Part shown: positions 1-6,500 of the stretch, one piece after another
How positions within the stretch are numbered: the stretch's first letter is position 1
Layout of the letters: each line of letters starts with the position of its first letter
DNA from: an uncultured cyanobacterium
GTDB lineage: Bacteria; Cyanobacteriota; Vampirovibrionia; Gastranaerophilales; Gastranaerophilaceae
Assembly (NCBI GenBank): GCA_945836835.1
Contig: CAMAML010000066.1
Coordinates: 1-6,796, forward strand
DNA: 6,796 nucleotides
Direction: 5' to 3'
Made by a program: the position numbers and the translations under genes
The notes under the pieces: generated by a model
Told to the model about the DNA's origin: nothing
The model's database searches: none
The model's input: the letters and a program-made list of their open reading frames with translations, nothing else

Positions 1-20
1 TGCACCACCAAAAACACATG

Positions 21-69
21 TAATTAATAAATAAAAAATCATATAATATTTGCGTATATTTATTAATTA
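21..69. repeat. 13-bp A/T-only inverted repeat
   Basis: TAATTAATAAATA at 21-33 is the exact reverse complement of TATTTATTAATTA at 57-69, with a 23-base interior. Both arms are pure A/T, so chance formation in this composition is quite possible. The core TATTTATTAATT recurs in direct orientation at 995-1006, just ahead of the DinD-like gene, so copies of the same 12-mer flank that gene. No function can be assigned. Confidence 0.4.
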
Positions 70-105
70 TATATAAACAAATAATTTGAGTGATTAGTCA
101 TCTTT

Positions 106-130
106 AAAAAGTGGGGGAGTTGCTTGCCAC
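106..130 (-). terminator. Weak candidate terminator after the DinD-like gene
   Basis: Read on the minus strand, GTGG (130-127) can pair with CCAC (114-111) across a 12-base loop, followed immediately by TTTTT (110-106). This begins about 19 bases after the stop codon of the DinD-like gene, where a terminator would be expected. The stem is only 4 bp, extendable by one G-T wobble, so it is a poor intrinsic terminator and the call is mostly positional. Confidence 0.25.
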
Positions 131-148
131 CGATAGGCTTTCCAAGTC

Positions 149-979
149 TTAACCGTTTATTTTCTTTTGTTTGGTATTATGATTTTCGGAGGTTACAATT
201 TTCTTCCCGCTTTTAATTTCAATCTGCCGTCTTGCGTCTCCTGCAATAGAACCACCCTCTTTTGCAATTTTCTTGTTTTCTTCTAAAGTTTTCGGATCCT
301 TTTGCTTGGAAATTTCGGTTGTTGAAGCTTCTGCGAGCATGTTTAAAACAAGCTCCATGTTTGACATATTATCTCTCAAACTTTCTTTTTTTAAACCCTT
401 AAATTTCTTGTATTCTTTGGTGTTCATCCCCGACCAAGCCTTGGTCAAAATATCCGTTAATACTCCGTATTCCGATCCCTTAACGCCGACTCGATTCCAT
501 TCGTCGGTTAATTCTTTTCTAATTTCTATCGATTTCAATCTTTGGTTAATCCAAGCCGGCGAATAACCTTTGTTTAGATAATATTGCATTGCACGATTAA
601 TTGCTTTTTCGGGATCTTGAATTTCTTCAATCCTTTCATTTCCGACCTTTGCGAGCCAGAGCTTGAACGGCTCCGCTTTCGGGCTTGGAATGGACTGAAC
701 GAGACGAAGAACACCCTCTGTGTTGAGGACGTCGGTCACACGCATTTTCCCGTCCGGGGCAAGCATTTTCAAACCGCTACAATTTGTAACGGTTTCATTT
801 CCTTCTTTTTTAAGTCGGGTTTTTAACACTCTCCAGTATGTGGTAGGGTTGACACTTTCGGTTAATACCGCAACGATATCTACTACCGAAAAATACCAAT
901 CTTCTTCATCTTCGTTCCATAATGTTCTGACTTTGTAATTTTCAAATAATTTTATCCTGTGTTGCGGTTGGTTTGGCAT
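149..979 (-). CDS. Bro-N / DinD-like (DNA damage-inducible protein D family) protein
   Basis: A 276-residue soluble protein with no signal peptide or membrane segment. Residues about 10-118 resemble a Bro-N domain (prophage antirepressor type), with DWYFSVVDIVAVLT near the start and LRLVQSIPSPKAEPFKLWLA at 91-110. Residues about 125-267 resemble the C-terminal half of E. coli DinD: GLKKESLRDNMSNMEL (195-210) lines up with the GLKK...EL segment I remember from DinD. It ends in a conserved-looking GGSIAGDARRQIE...VTSEN block. The length is close to DinD (about 274). ATG at 977-979 is supported by GGAG at 988-991, 8 bases upstream. Bro-N proteins bind DNA and occur in phages; E. coli DinD is SOS-induced and reported to inhibit RecA strand exchange. 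A role here in DNA damage or mobile-element control is inference. I see no LexA-like box. Its own promoter lies at 1017-1045. Confidence 0.8.
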   Translation of the reverse strand: MPNQPQHRIKLFENYKVRTLWNEDEEDWYFSVVDIVAVLTESVNPTTYWRVLKTRLKKEGNETVTNCSGLKMLAPDGKMRVTDVLNTEGVLRLVQSIPSPKAEPFKLWLAKVGNERIEEIQDPEKAINRAMQYYLNKGYSPAWINQRLKSIEIRKELTDEWNRVGVKGSEYGVLTDILTKAWSGMNTKEYKKFKGLKKESLRDNMSNMELVLNMLAEASTTEISKQKDPKTLEENKKIAKEGGSIAGDARRQIEIKSGKKIVTSENHNTKQKKING

Positions 980-1016
980 AGCTGTTTCTCCGTTTATTTA
1001 TTAATTTTATATATTA

Positions 1017-1045
1017 AATATACCATGTAGTTTTTAATTTGTCAA
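1017..1045 (-). promoter_or_regulatory. Sigma70-type promoter for the DinD-like gene
   Basis: On the minus strand there is a perfect -35 TTGACA (1045-1040), a 17-bp spacer and the -10 TATATT (1022-1017). The start site would be near 1010, giving a leader of about 30 bases that includes the GGAG site. The strength of the match suggests the gene is transcribed independently of the HTH gene upstream of it. No obvious operator or SOS box overlaps it. Confidence 0.75.
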
Positions 1046-1069
1046 GTGTTTTGTCGTGGTAAAATTAAT

Positions 1070-1102
1070 AAAATGAAAAACAACCCCTAAAGAGGTCTTG
1101 TT
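1070..1102 (-). terminator. Probable intrinsic terminator of the small HTH gene
   Basis: On the minus strand, arms 1102-1093 and 1088-1079 form an imperfect hairpin: five outer A/T-rich pairs, two mismatches and three inner pairs around the tetraloop CTTT. A T-rich run (TTTTTCATTTT, 1080-1070) follows. It starts about 26 bases after the HTH stop codon and lies before the promoter of the DinD-like gene, so it should separate the two units. The two internal mismatches lower confidence. Confidence 0.5.
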
Positions 1103-1127
1103 AAAATTCAAAACGTAAAACAAACTG

Positions 1128-1337
1128 TTACTTAATTTTTTCGATCTTTATTTCATAGCCGAGCAATTCGGCGATTGTTTCGACTTCGTCAAAATTCAGC
1201 GAGCTTAGTGAGATTTTGTTCTGCAAACTTCGTTGGGTATAGTGCTTCCCCGTTTTCTCTTCAAGCATAGCCGCAAGTTTTTGCACGGTCAAGCCCTCTC
1301 TCATTATCAAAATTTTTACTTCTTCTTTTGACGGCAT
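1128..1337 (-). CDS. Small helix-turn-helix DNA-binding protein (Xre-like)
   Basis: A 69-residue protein that is almost all one predicted helical HTH domain. Residues 4-14 form helix 1. LTVQKLAAMLEEKTG (16-30) matches the first helix of an HTH, YTQRSLQNKIS (33-43) the recognition helix, and FDEVETIAELLGYEI (49-63) a closing helix, as in minimal Cro/Xre-type proteins. No effector, kinase or protease domain is present, so it would act as a small repressor or phage-type regulator. ATG at 1335-1337 is supported by AGAGGT (1342-1347), 4 bases upstream. It is divergent from the prepilin gene, and the two promoters overlap. Autoregulation and control of the prepilin are therefore plausible, but this rests on position alone. 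Its target is unknown. Confidence 0.7.
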   Translation of the reverse strand: MPSKEEVKILIMREGLTVQKLAAMLEEKTGKHYTQRSLQNKISLSSLNFDEVETIAELLGYEIKIEKIK

Positions 1338-1358
1338 GTTTACCTCTTATTTGTAATA

Positions 1359-1388
1359 ATTATACGTTTATTGTGATAATGTTGACAA
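1359..1388 (-). promoter_or_regulatory. Leftward promoter for the small HTH gene
   Basis: On the minus strand, -35 TTGTCA (1388-1383, 5 of 6 matches) is followed by an 18-bp spacer and a perfect -10 TATAAT (1364-1359). The predicted start near 1352 gives a leader of only about 14 bases, which still contains the AGAGGT ribosome site. The -35 box lies on the same bases as the rightward promoter's -35. Confidence 0.6.
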
Positions 1389-1410
1389 ATATAAGATACT
1401 ATGTTATAAT
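1382..1410 (+). promoter_or_regulatory. Strong consensus promoter for the prepilin gene
   Basis: TTGACA (1382-1387), a 17-bp spacer and TATAAT (1405-1410) match the sigma70 consensus at every position. TG at 1402-1403 adds an extended -10 (TGTTATAAT). Transcription should begin near 1417, giving a leader of about 57 A/T-rich bases. This is the strongest promoter in the window by sequence. GATAAT occurs at 1375, 1426 and 1446 around it, without a clear role. Confidence 0.85.
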
Positions 1411-1473
1411 TTAATAGAAATATGAGATAATAAAACTATATTTAAGATAATATATTAAGCGGAGGTATTTGAT

Positions 1474-2205
1474 ATGGAAGTCAGAATTAAAGATGACAAG
1501 ATTTTAAAGCAGTGGGGATACGCAAGGAAATCGGCTTTTACATTAGCCGAAGTGCTGATAACCATTGGTGTTATCGGCATTGTGGCAGCCATGACGTTAC
1601 CGACGCTTATTCAGAACTACAAAAAACATGTTGTAGAAACAAAGCTCGCTAAATTTTATACCACAATCAATCAGGCGGTTGCCATGTCAAACGCCCACAA
1701 CGGCGATCCTGCCGATTGGGTCAAAGATTGCGGGCTCTCATCTGCACCTACTTGTACCACTGATGAAGCCATAGAGTGGTTCAAAACATATATAGGTAAA
1801 TATATGAGCGTTTCTAAAATTGTGTCTGCCGAGGATGACACCGGTTTTTATGTTTACTTTAATGACGGTAGTATTATGTTTATGCAAAAATTCATATATG
1901 ATATTGCATTTTATATTTCAGAAAAAGCAGTAACAAATCCTATTGCCGGTATTAATATTTTTTATTTCAGATTTATGCCCAAAATATCGTCTTGGGCTAC
2001 TGAAGCTTTTTTACAAGCCAATATGTACACGATAAAAAACACGATAGAACCATACATGACGGATTGGGACGGAACTATAGATAAGTTATATTCAGGTCAT
2101 TCCGTTTACAGCTGTGCTGAAACATCGACATATCGTACGTATTGTACCAAAATCATCCAACTCAACGGCTGGAAGATCCCGAAGGATTATCCGCTGAAAT
2201 TTTAA
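1474..2205 (+). CDS. Type IV pilin-like / type II secretion pseudopilin-like prepilin
   Basis: A 243-residue protein with a class III prepilin signal. A basic 21-residue leader ending RKSA precedes FTLAEVLITIGVIGIVAAM, with Glu at mature position +5 (E26), where prepilin peptidase would cut and N-methylate. The residue before the cut is Ala21 rather than the usual Gly, which is tolerated in some pilins. Residues 22-43 form the membrane-spanning N-terminal helix, continuing into LIQNYKKHVVETKLAKFYTTINQAV. The globular part has four cysteines (86, 94, 214, 224), possibly two disulfides, and ends NGWKIPKDYPLKF. ATG at 1474 is supported by GGAGGT (1461-1466), 7 bases upstream. It is monocistronic, with its own promoter and terminator and no assembly genes beside it. 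It could be a pilus subunit, minor pilin or pseudopilin; the sequence does not decide which. The C-terminal pattern resembles prepilin families I recall from Melainabacteria. Confidence 0.85.
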   Translation: MEVRIKDDKILKQWGYARKSAFTLAEVLITIGVIGIVAAMTLPTLIQNYKKHVVETKLAKFYTTINQAVAMSNAHNGDPADWVKDCGLSSAPTCTTDEAIEWFKTYIGKYMSVSKIVSAEDDTGFYVYFNDGSIMFMQKFIYDIAFYISEKAVTNPIAGINIFYFRFMPKISSWATEAFLQANMYTIKNTIEPYMTDWDGTIDKLYSGHSVYSCAETSTYRTYCTKIIQLNGWKIPKDYPLKF

Positions 2206-2229
2206 GGGGTATCGAGAAAATCATCAATT

Positions 2230-2270
2230 TAAAAGCCGTGGCGGGCGATTTTTTCCCGCCACGGCTTTTA
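2230..2270 (+). terminator. Strong intrinsic terminator after the prepilin gene
   Basis: A perfect 15-bp stem, AAAAGCCGTGGCGGG (2231-2245) with CCCGCCACGGCTTTT (2255-2269), extended by one outer T-A pair, encloses a 9-base loop of CGA plus six T. It lies 25 bases after the prepilin stop codon and 20 bases before the efflux promoter. The A and T flanks are part of the stem, so it could work in both directions. It separates the prepilin from the efflux operon. Confidence 0.9.
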
Positions 2271-2290
2271 TAATCTATTTCACAATATAC

Positions 2291-2319
2291 TTGACATAAT
2301 TAGAAAAATAGTTTACTAT
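2291..2319 (+). promoter_or_regulatory. Promoter of the efflux operon
   Basis: TTGACA (2291-2296) is a perfect -35. After a 17-bp spacer comes TACTAT (2314-2319), a 4-of-6 match to the -10 that keeps the key TA...T bases. Transcription would start near 2326, about 40 bases before the adaptor start codon. The weak -10 with a perfect -35 leaves room for regulation. Confidence 0.65.
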
Positions 2320-2342
2320 TTGAGTGTAGAATTCTACTATTT
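2306..2342. promoter_or_regulatory. Operator-like repeats over the efflux promoter
   Basis: Three elements overlap the -10 and start site. AAATAG (2306-2311) and CTATTT (2316-2321) form an inverted repeat around TTTA. GTAGAATTCTAC (2326-2337) is a perfect 12-bp palindrome at the predicted start site. TACTATTT occurs at 2314-2321 and again at 2335-2342, exactly 21 bp apart, about two helical turns. Dyad symmetry at this position is typical of TetR- or MarR-type repressor sites on efflux operons. The binding protein is not identifiable here. Confidence 0.45.
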
Positions 2343-2366
2343 AAATTTTTGTAAGCGGGGAGAAAT

Positions 2367-3536
2367 ATGAAGCTGAGAGTGACTAGAAAAAAATGGGCAG
2401 TAATTATATTGCTGGTTATTATAATACCGATATTTTATAATAAGGTTTCGACTTTTGTGGCGGGGACTGTGCAAAAGAAGATGATGAGTATGCCAAAAGA
2501 GGTCGTGGTCGACCATCCGGGGGAAAAGGAAGTTTATATCTCCGCCGACGCCACGGGAAGGGTTGAGGCAAAGTATTCCGTTGACGTTATTGCACGTGTG
2601 CCGGGGTTCTTGTTTAAAAAATACTTCAAGGAAGGCGATTTTGTCAAAAAAGGGCAAACAATTTTCCAAATTGACCCGAGGGAATACCAAATCGAGGTCA
2701 ACAACGCCGCAGCGACCGTCAACCAGTACAGTGCCTTACTCAAAAACTCTCAACAGGAATTAAACAGGGCAAATGCACTTATAAAAGAAGATTTAATCAG
2801 CCGTTCGGATGTGGACTCGAGCCTTGCACTCAGAAATCAGAACAAGGCTTTGTATGACGCCGCAAGGCAAAAATTGGAGCTTGCGAAGGTTAATTTGAGC
2901 TATACAAACATTAAATCCCCTATCGACGGACGTATCGGGAAGGTTAACATTACGGAAGGCAACTACGTGACGGCAACGTCAGGGGCTTTGGTAAACATTT
3001 CCAGCACAAACCCCGTCTACGTCGCATTCAGCCTAAAGAGTGCAGATTTTATAAAGATTTTGAGAGCAAGTAAACACGAACTCAAAGACGTGCAAGTTAA
3101 AATCAGGTTTGAGGGCGGGAAGCAGTATGACAAAACCGGGACGATTGATTTTGTGGACAATCAGATTGACAAAAACTCCGGCTCGATTGCTCTTAGGGGA
3201 CTGTTTGAGAACCCTAAAGGCTGGCTTGTTCCGGGGGATTATCTGAAAGTTGAGCTGGTTGCACCCGAAAAAGTTACTTATATGACAGTTCCGCAGGCTT
3301 GCACGAAGGGAGACGCCATGAGCGGGTACTATGTTTGGACAGTCAAAAACGACAAAGCGGTCAGAAAAGATATTAAAGTTTCCGACAGCATAGACAACAA
3401 CTGGGTTGTCGAAAGCGGACTGGACAAAGACGATGTCGTCGTGATTGCGGGGGTACAAAATATCTCGGCTGACGGGCAAAAGTTAAAGATTATTGATAAC
3501 GAAGAATATATTAAAAAGTTAAATGCGGGTAAATAA
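2367..3536 (+). CDS. RND efflux periplasmic adaptor subunit (HlyD/AcrA-type membrane fusion protein)
   Basis: A 389-residue periplasmic adaptor that links an inner-membrane RND pump to an outer-membrane channel. A basic start (MKLRVTRKK) and one hydrophobic segment (about 10-24) anchor it; there is no lipobox cysteine, so it is a membrane-anchored rather than lipidated adaptor. The two halves of the lipoyl domain are at about 65-105 (VIARVPGFLFKKYFKEGDFV) and 180-210 (NIKSPIDGRIGKV). The coiled-coil hairpin between them carries R134, L138 and S145, the RxxxLxxxxxxS signature for docking to the TolC tip. The beta-barrel is about 215-300 (SGSIALRGLFENP...LVPGDYLKVEL) and the membrane-proximal domain about 300-375. 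GGGGAG ends only 4 bases before the ATG, a little close. First gene of the operon; its stop codon overlaps the transporter start by one base. Confidence 0.93.
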   Translation: MKLRVTRKKWAVIILLVIIIPIFYNKVSTFVAGTVQKKMMSMPKEVVVDHPGEKEVYISADATGRVEAKYSVDVIARVPGFLFKKYFKEGDFVKKGQTIFQIDPREYQIEVNNAAATVNQYSALLKNSQQELNRANALIKEDLISRSDVDSSLALRNQNKALYDAARQKLELAKVNLSYTNIKSPIDGRIGKVNITEGNYVTATSGALVNISSTNPVYVAFSLKSADFIKILRASKHELKDVQVKIRFEGGKQYDKTGTIDFVDNQIDKNSGSIALRGLFENPKGWLVPGDYLKVELVAPEKVTYMTVPQACTKGDAMSGYYVWTVKNDKAVRKDIKVSDSIDNNWVVESGLDKDDVVVIAGVQNISADGQKLKIIDNEEYIKKLNAGK

Positions 3537-3538
3537 TG
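3525..3538 (+). promoter_or_regulatory. TAATG stop/start overlap with weak ribosome site
   Basis: The adaptor stop TAA (3534-3536) shares its last A with the transporter ATG (3536-3538). The only upstream Shine-Dalgarno-like sequence is GCGGGT (3525-3530), which is weak. This suggests translational coupling, with ribosomes finishing the adaptor restarting on the pump, which would keep the two subunits in proportion. Confidence 0.55.
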
Positions 3539-6500
3539 AATAAAATTTTTGATAAAGACAAGTTGTACTTTTTTATAAGAAAACCGAGGTTTGCGCTTGT
3601 AATTTCGGTGTGTATCGTTATTTTGGGGGTTATTTCCCTTCTCAATTTGAAGCAGGAAAACTACCCCGACGTAACCCCGCCTCAAATAAGGGTTTCGGCA
3701 TCATATACGGGTGCAAACGCCGAGGTTATCGAGTCCTCTATTGCGACGGTTTTGGAAAACAAGCTGAACGGGGTCGAGAACCTTTCTTATATGACGTCGA
3801 CTTCATACGACGGCACGTACACGCTTAATATGTACTTCAAAGTCGGGTCTGACAAGAACGTAAACCTTATGAACGTTCAAAACAGAATACAGCAGGTGCA
3901 GTCGCAACTGCCTGAAGATGTACAAAGAACGGGTGTTACGGCTATCAGCAGGACGTCAGGCTCCGGGGCGTTGATTTTGAATATGTTCCCGAAATCGGGC
4001 GACTGGTCGCAGTTGGATTTGACAAACTACGGTTCAATTTACGTAAAAGACGAACTCAAGCGTGTTGAAGGGGTTGCGGATATTGACATTCACGGGTCGG
4101 GCGATTATTCCATGAGAATTTGGCTTGATCCCGAGAAAATGGCGGGACTTAACATTTCCACAAGTGAGGTCAAAAATGCGATAACAAGCCAAAATACGCA
4201 GGTTACGGCAGGTTCTTTGGGGGCGTTGCCGACTGACAACAAGCAGGCTTTGCAAATGACTTTAAAGACCGAGGGCAGATTGTCCGACATAAAAGAGTTT
4301 GAAAATATTATAGTTCGCTCGAATATGGACGGAAGCAAAGTTAGGATTAAAGATATTGCAAGGGTTGAACTGGGTGCGGACTCTTACTCCCATTTGGGTA
4401 AGATTAACGGAAAGCCTGCCGCAATGATTATGGTATCTCAACTTTCGGACGCCAATATTCTTAACCTTTCAAAAGCTATCAGGGCAAAGATTGCCGACTT
4501 GAACTCGAAACTTAACAACGGGTTGGAAATTCGTGTTGTAAAAGACGACTCGGAATACATCAGCGAGTCGATGAAAGAGGTTGAGTTTACTATACTTTTG
4601 ACGGGGTTAATCGTTGTTATAATTATTTTTCTGTTCCTCGGGGATACAATGGCAACCCTTGTTCCGTGTGTCACAATTCCGGTTTCCTTAATCGGCACGT
4701 TTATTGCCTTAGAAGCGTTAGGGATGAGTATAAATTTGCTTTCCCTGTTTGCATTGGTACTTGCGGTCGGGGTTGTTGTTGACGACGCTATTGTCGTTAT
4801 CGAAAACGTTAAACGACACCTTGAGGAGGGCAAGTCCGCCATAATTGCAACCCAATTAACCATGGAAGAAGTCGGTTCTTCACTCGTTGCTATGGCAATG
4901 GTTTTGATGGCGGTGTTTGTGCCGATTATATTTATGGGCGGAATGACGGGGGTTATGTATAAGCAGTTTGCGGTATGTATTGCGGTTTCGATTGCGATTT
5001 CGGCGGTGTGTGCTTTGACGCTTTCGCCTGCTATGTGTTCGCATTTCTTGGGGCAAGAGCCAAAACCCGAAAAACCTTCAAAATCCGCTCTGTTAACCCA
5101 TATTAAACATGTTATAAAACGTATCGGCAAACGGACCTCAAGAGTGGTCGAAAAATTCAACGAATTTTTTGTAAAAGTTGAAGATTTCTATATGGAATTT
5201 GTCCAAAAATTCGTCTATGACAAAAAACTTACGATAGCTTTATATGTCGGGCTTGTAGCGTTAACCTTGTTTTCGTTCAGAATAATTTCGACGGGGTTCA
5301 TCCCCGACGAGGATCAGGGCGTCTTGCTTGCAAGCATAACCCTGCCTGACGGTGCGTCGTTGTCAAGGACGGATGAGGTGGGTTCAAGATTTATTGAACA
5401 AATAAAAAATATCGAAGGGGTTGACGAAGAAAAAACGCTTATATTTGGCGGAAACGGTGCAACAAACACCGCAACGGGTATCATTATGCTTGACGATTAC
5501 GCCAAAAGAAAAGTTAACCCGATTGGTTGGGTAAAACGCAAGATAAAAGGGCGTCCGACCGATCTTTCGCACTCCGCGATTTTGAAGAAAATACGCCCGA
5601 TTGCCTCGGCGACAAAAGAGGCGTCAATCGTTGTATTTTCACCGCCTGCGATACAGGGTATGAGTATGATGGGCGGTTTCGAGTTCCAAATGCTTGCAAA
5701 AGGGGAATACACTCCGCAAGAAATGGAAAAATGGGCAAACACACTTGTGGAAGCGGCAAACCAAGACCCGTCCCTATCAAGCGTTTATACGACTTTTCAG
5801 GCAAACGTTCCACAGTACACCCTCGTGATAGACTACGAGAAAGCTCTTGCACAAAGCGTTGACTTGAATGAGCTGTATTCGACTTTATCCTCAATGCTCG
5901 GTACGTATTACGTGAACGACTTCAACAAATACGACAGAGTTTTCAAGGTCGAAATTCAGGCGGAAAGCGATTTTAGAAACACCGCAGGGGATTTGTCGAG
6001 AATTTACGTAAAAAATACGAATGGGGTAATGGTTCCGATACTTTCAATCGTAAGGTTGGAGCAAACAATCGGAACGGCGTCCATTTCAAGGTACAACCTT
6101 TATAAATCGGTTCAAATCCAAGGTCAGCAAGCGACCGGCAAAAGCTCGGGAGATGCGATGACTGCTATGGAAAACGTTGCAAAACGGGTTCTGCCGTCGG
6201 ATATGACCTTTGACTGGTCGGGGACCTCCGCACAAGAACGTGAGGCGTCGGGACAAACCGCCTTAATCGTGGCACTTGCACTGATTTTTGTGTACCTGTT
6301 CCTCGTTGCCCTGTACGAAAGTTATACAATCCCCGTTGCGGTACTCTTAATTTCTCCGATTGCGGCATTGGGGGCGTTGATTTTCCAAATGATGATTAAC
6401 CAATCATTTGATATATACTCTCAAGTCGGTATGATTACGTTAATCGGGCTTGCGGCAAAACAGTCCATTTTGATTGTCGAATTTGCAAAAGAAGAACACG

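Larger units (their letters stand above)
1..148. other. AT-rich non-coding left flank
   Basis: I recognise no gene here. Positions 21-100 are almost entirely A/T. Positions 111-150 are more GC-rich and abut the 3' end of the minus-strand DinD-like gene. Short frames can be read through 111-150 on both strands, but none has a convincing start or family resemblance. Apart from the weak terminator candidate and the A/T inverted repeat listed separately, I see nothing functional. Confidence 0.6.

Noticed and set aside
21..100. AT-rich tract as a replication origin
   Set aside because: No DnaA-box cluster, iterons or replication gene is visible; A/T richness alone is ordinary for intergenic DNA here.
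111..160. tRNA-like fragment (GGCTTTCCAAGTC resembles a Gly anticodon arm), possible attachment site
   Set aside because: The anticodon stem has a mismatch and there is no T-arm GTTCGA-like sequence or acceptor stem after it, so it is not a tRNA or a convincing tRNA 3' end.
273..938. Plus-strand open frames opposite the DinD-like gene
   Set aside because: They are short, overlap a gene with family-like motifs and a good ribosome site, and their translations look like shadow reading.
2326..2337. GTAGAATTCTAC as an RNA hairpin or terminator
   Set aside because: The palindrome has no loop and no following T-run, so it suits a protein-binding dyad better than an RNA structure.
2337..2763. Minus-strand and alternate-frame open frames over the start of the adaptor gene
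   Set aside because: The adaptor frame has a start, ribosome site, membrane anchor and lipoyl motifs; the others have nothing recognisable.
4438..5160. Long open frame on the minus strand (240 codons) antisense to the RND gene
   Set aside because: It lies inside a clear, full-length transporter with conserved motifs. The translation has no recognisable domain, and I saw no promoter or ribosome site supporting it. Likewise for the shorter antisense frames at 3033-3479, 3329-3685 and 5514-5894.
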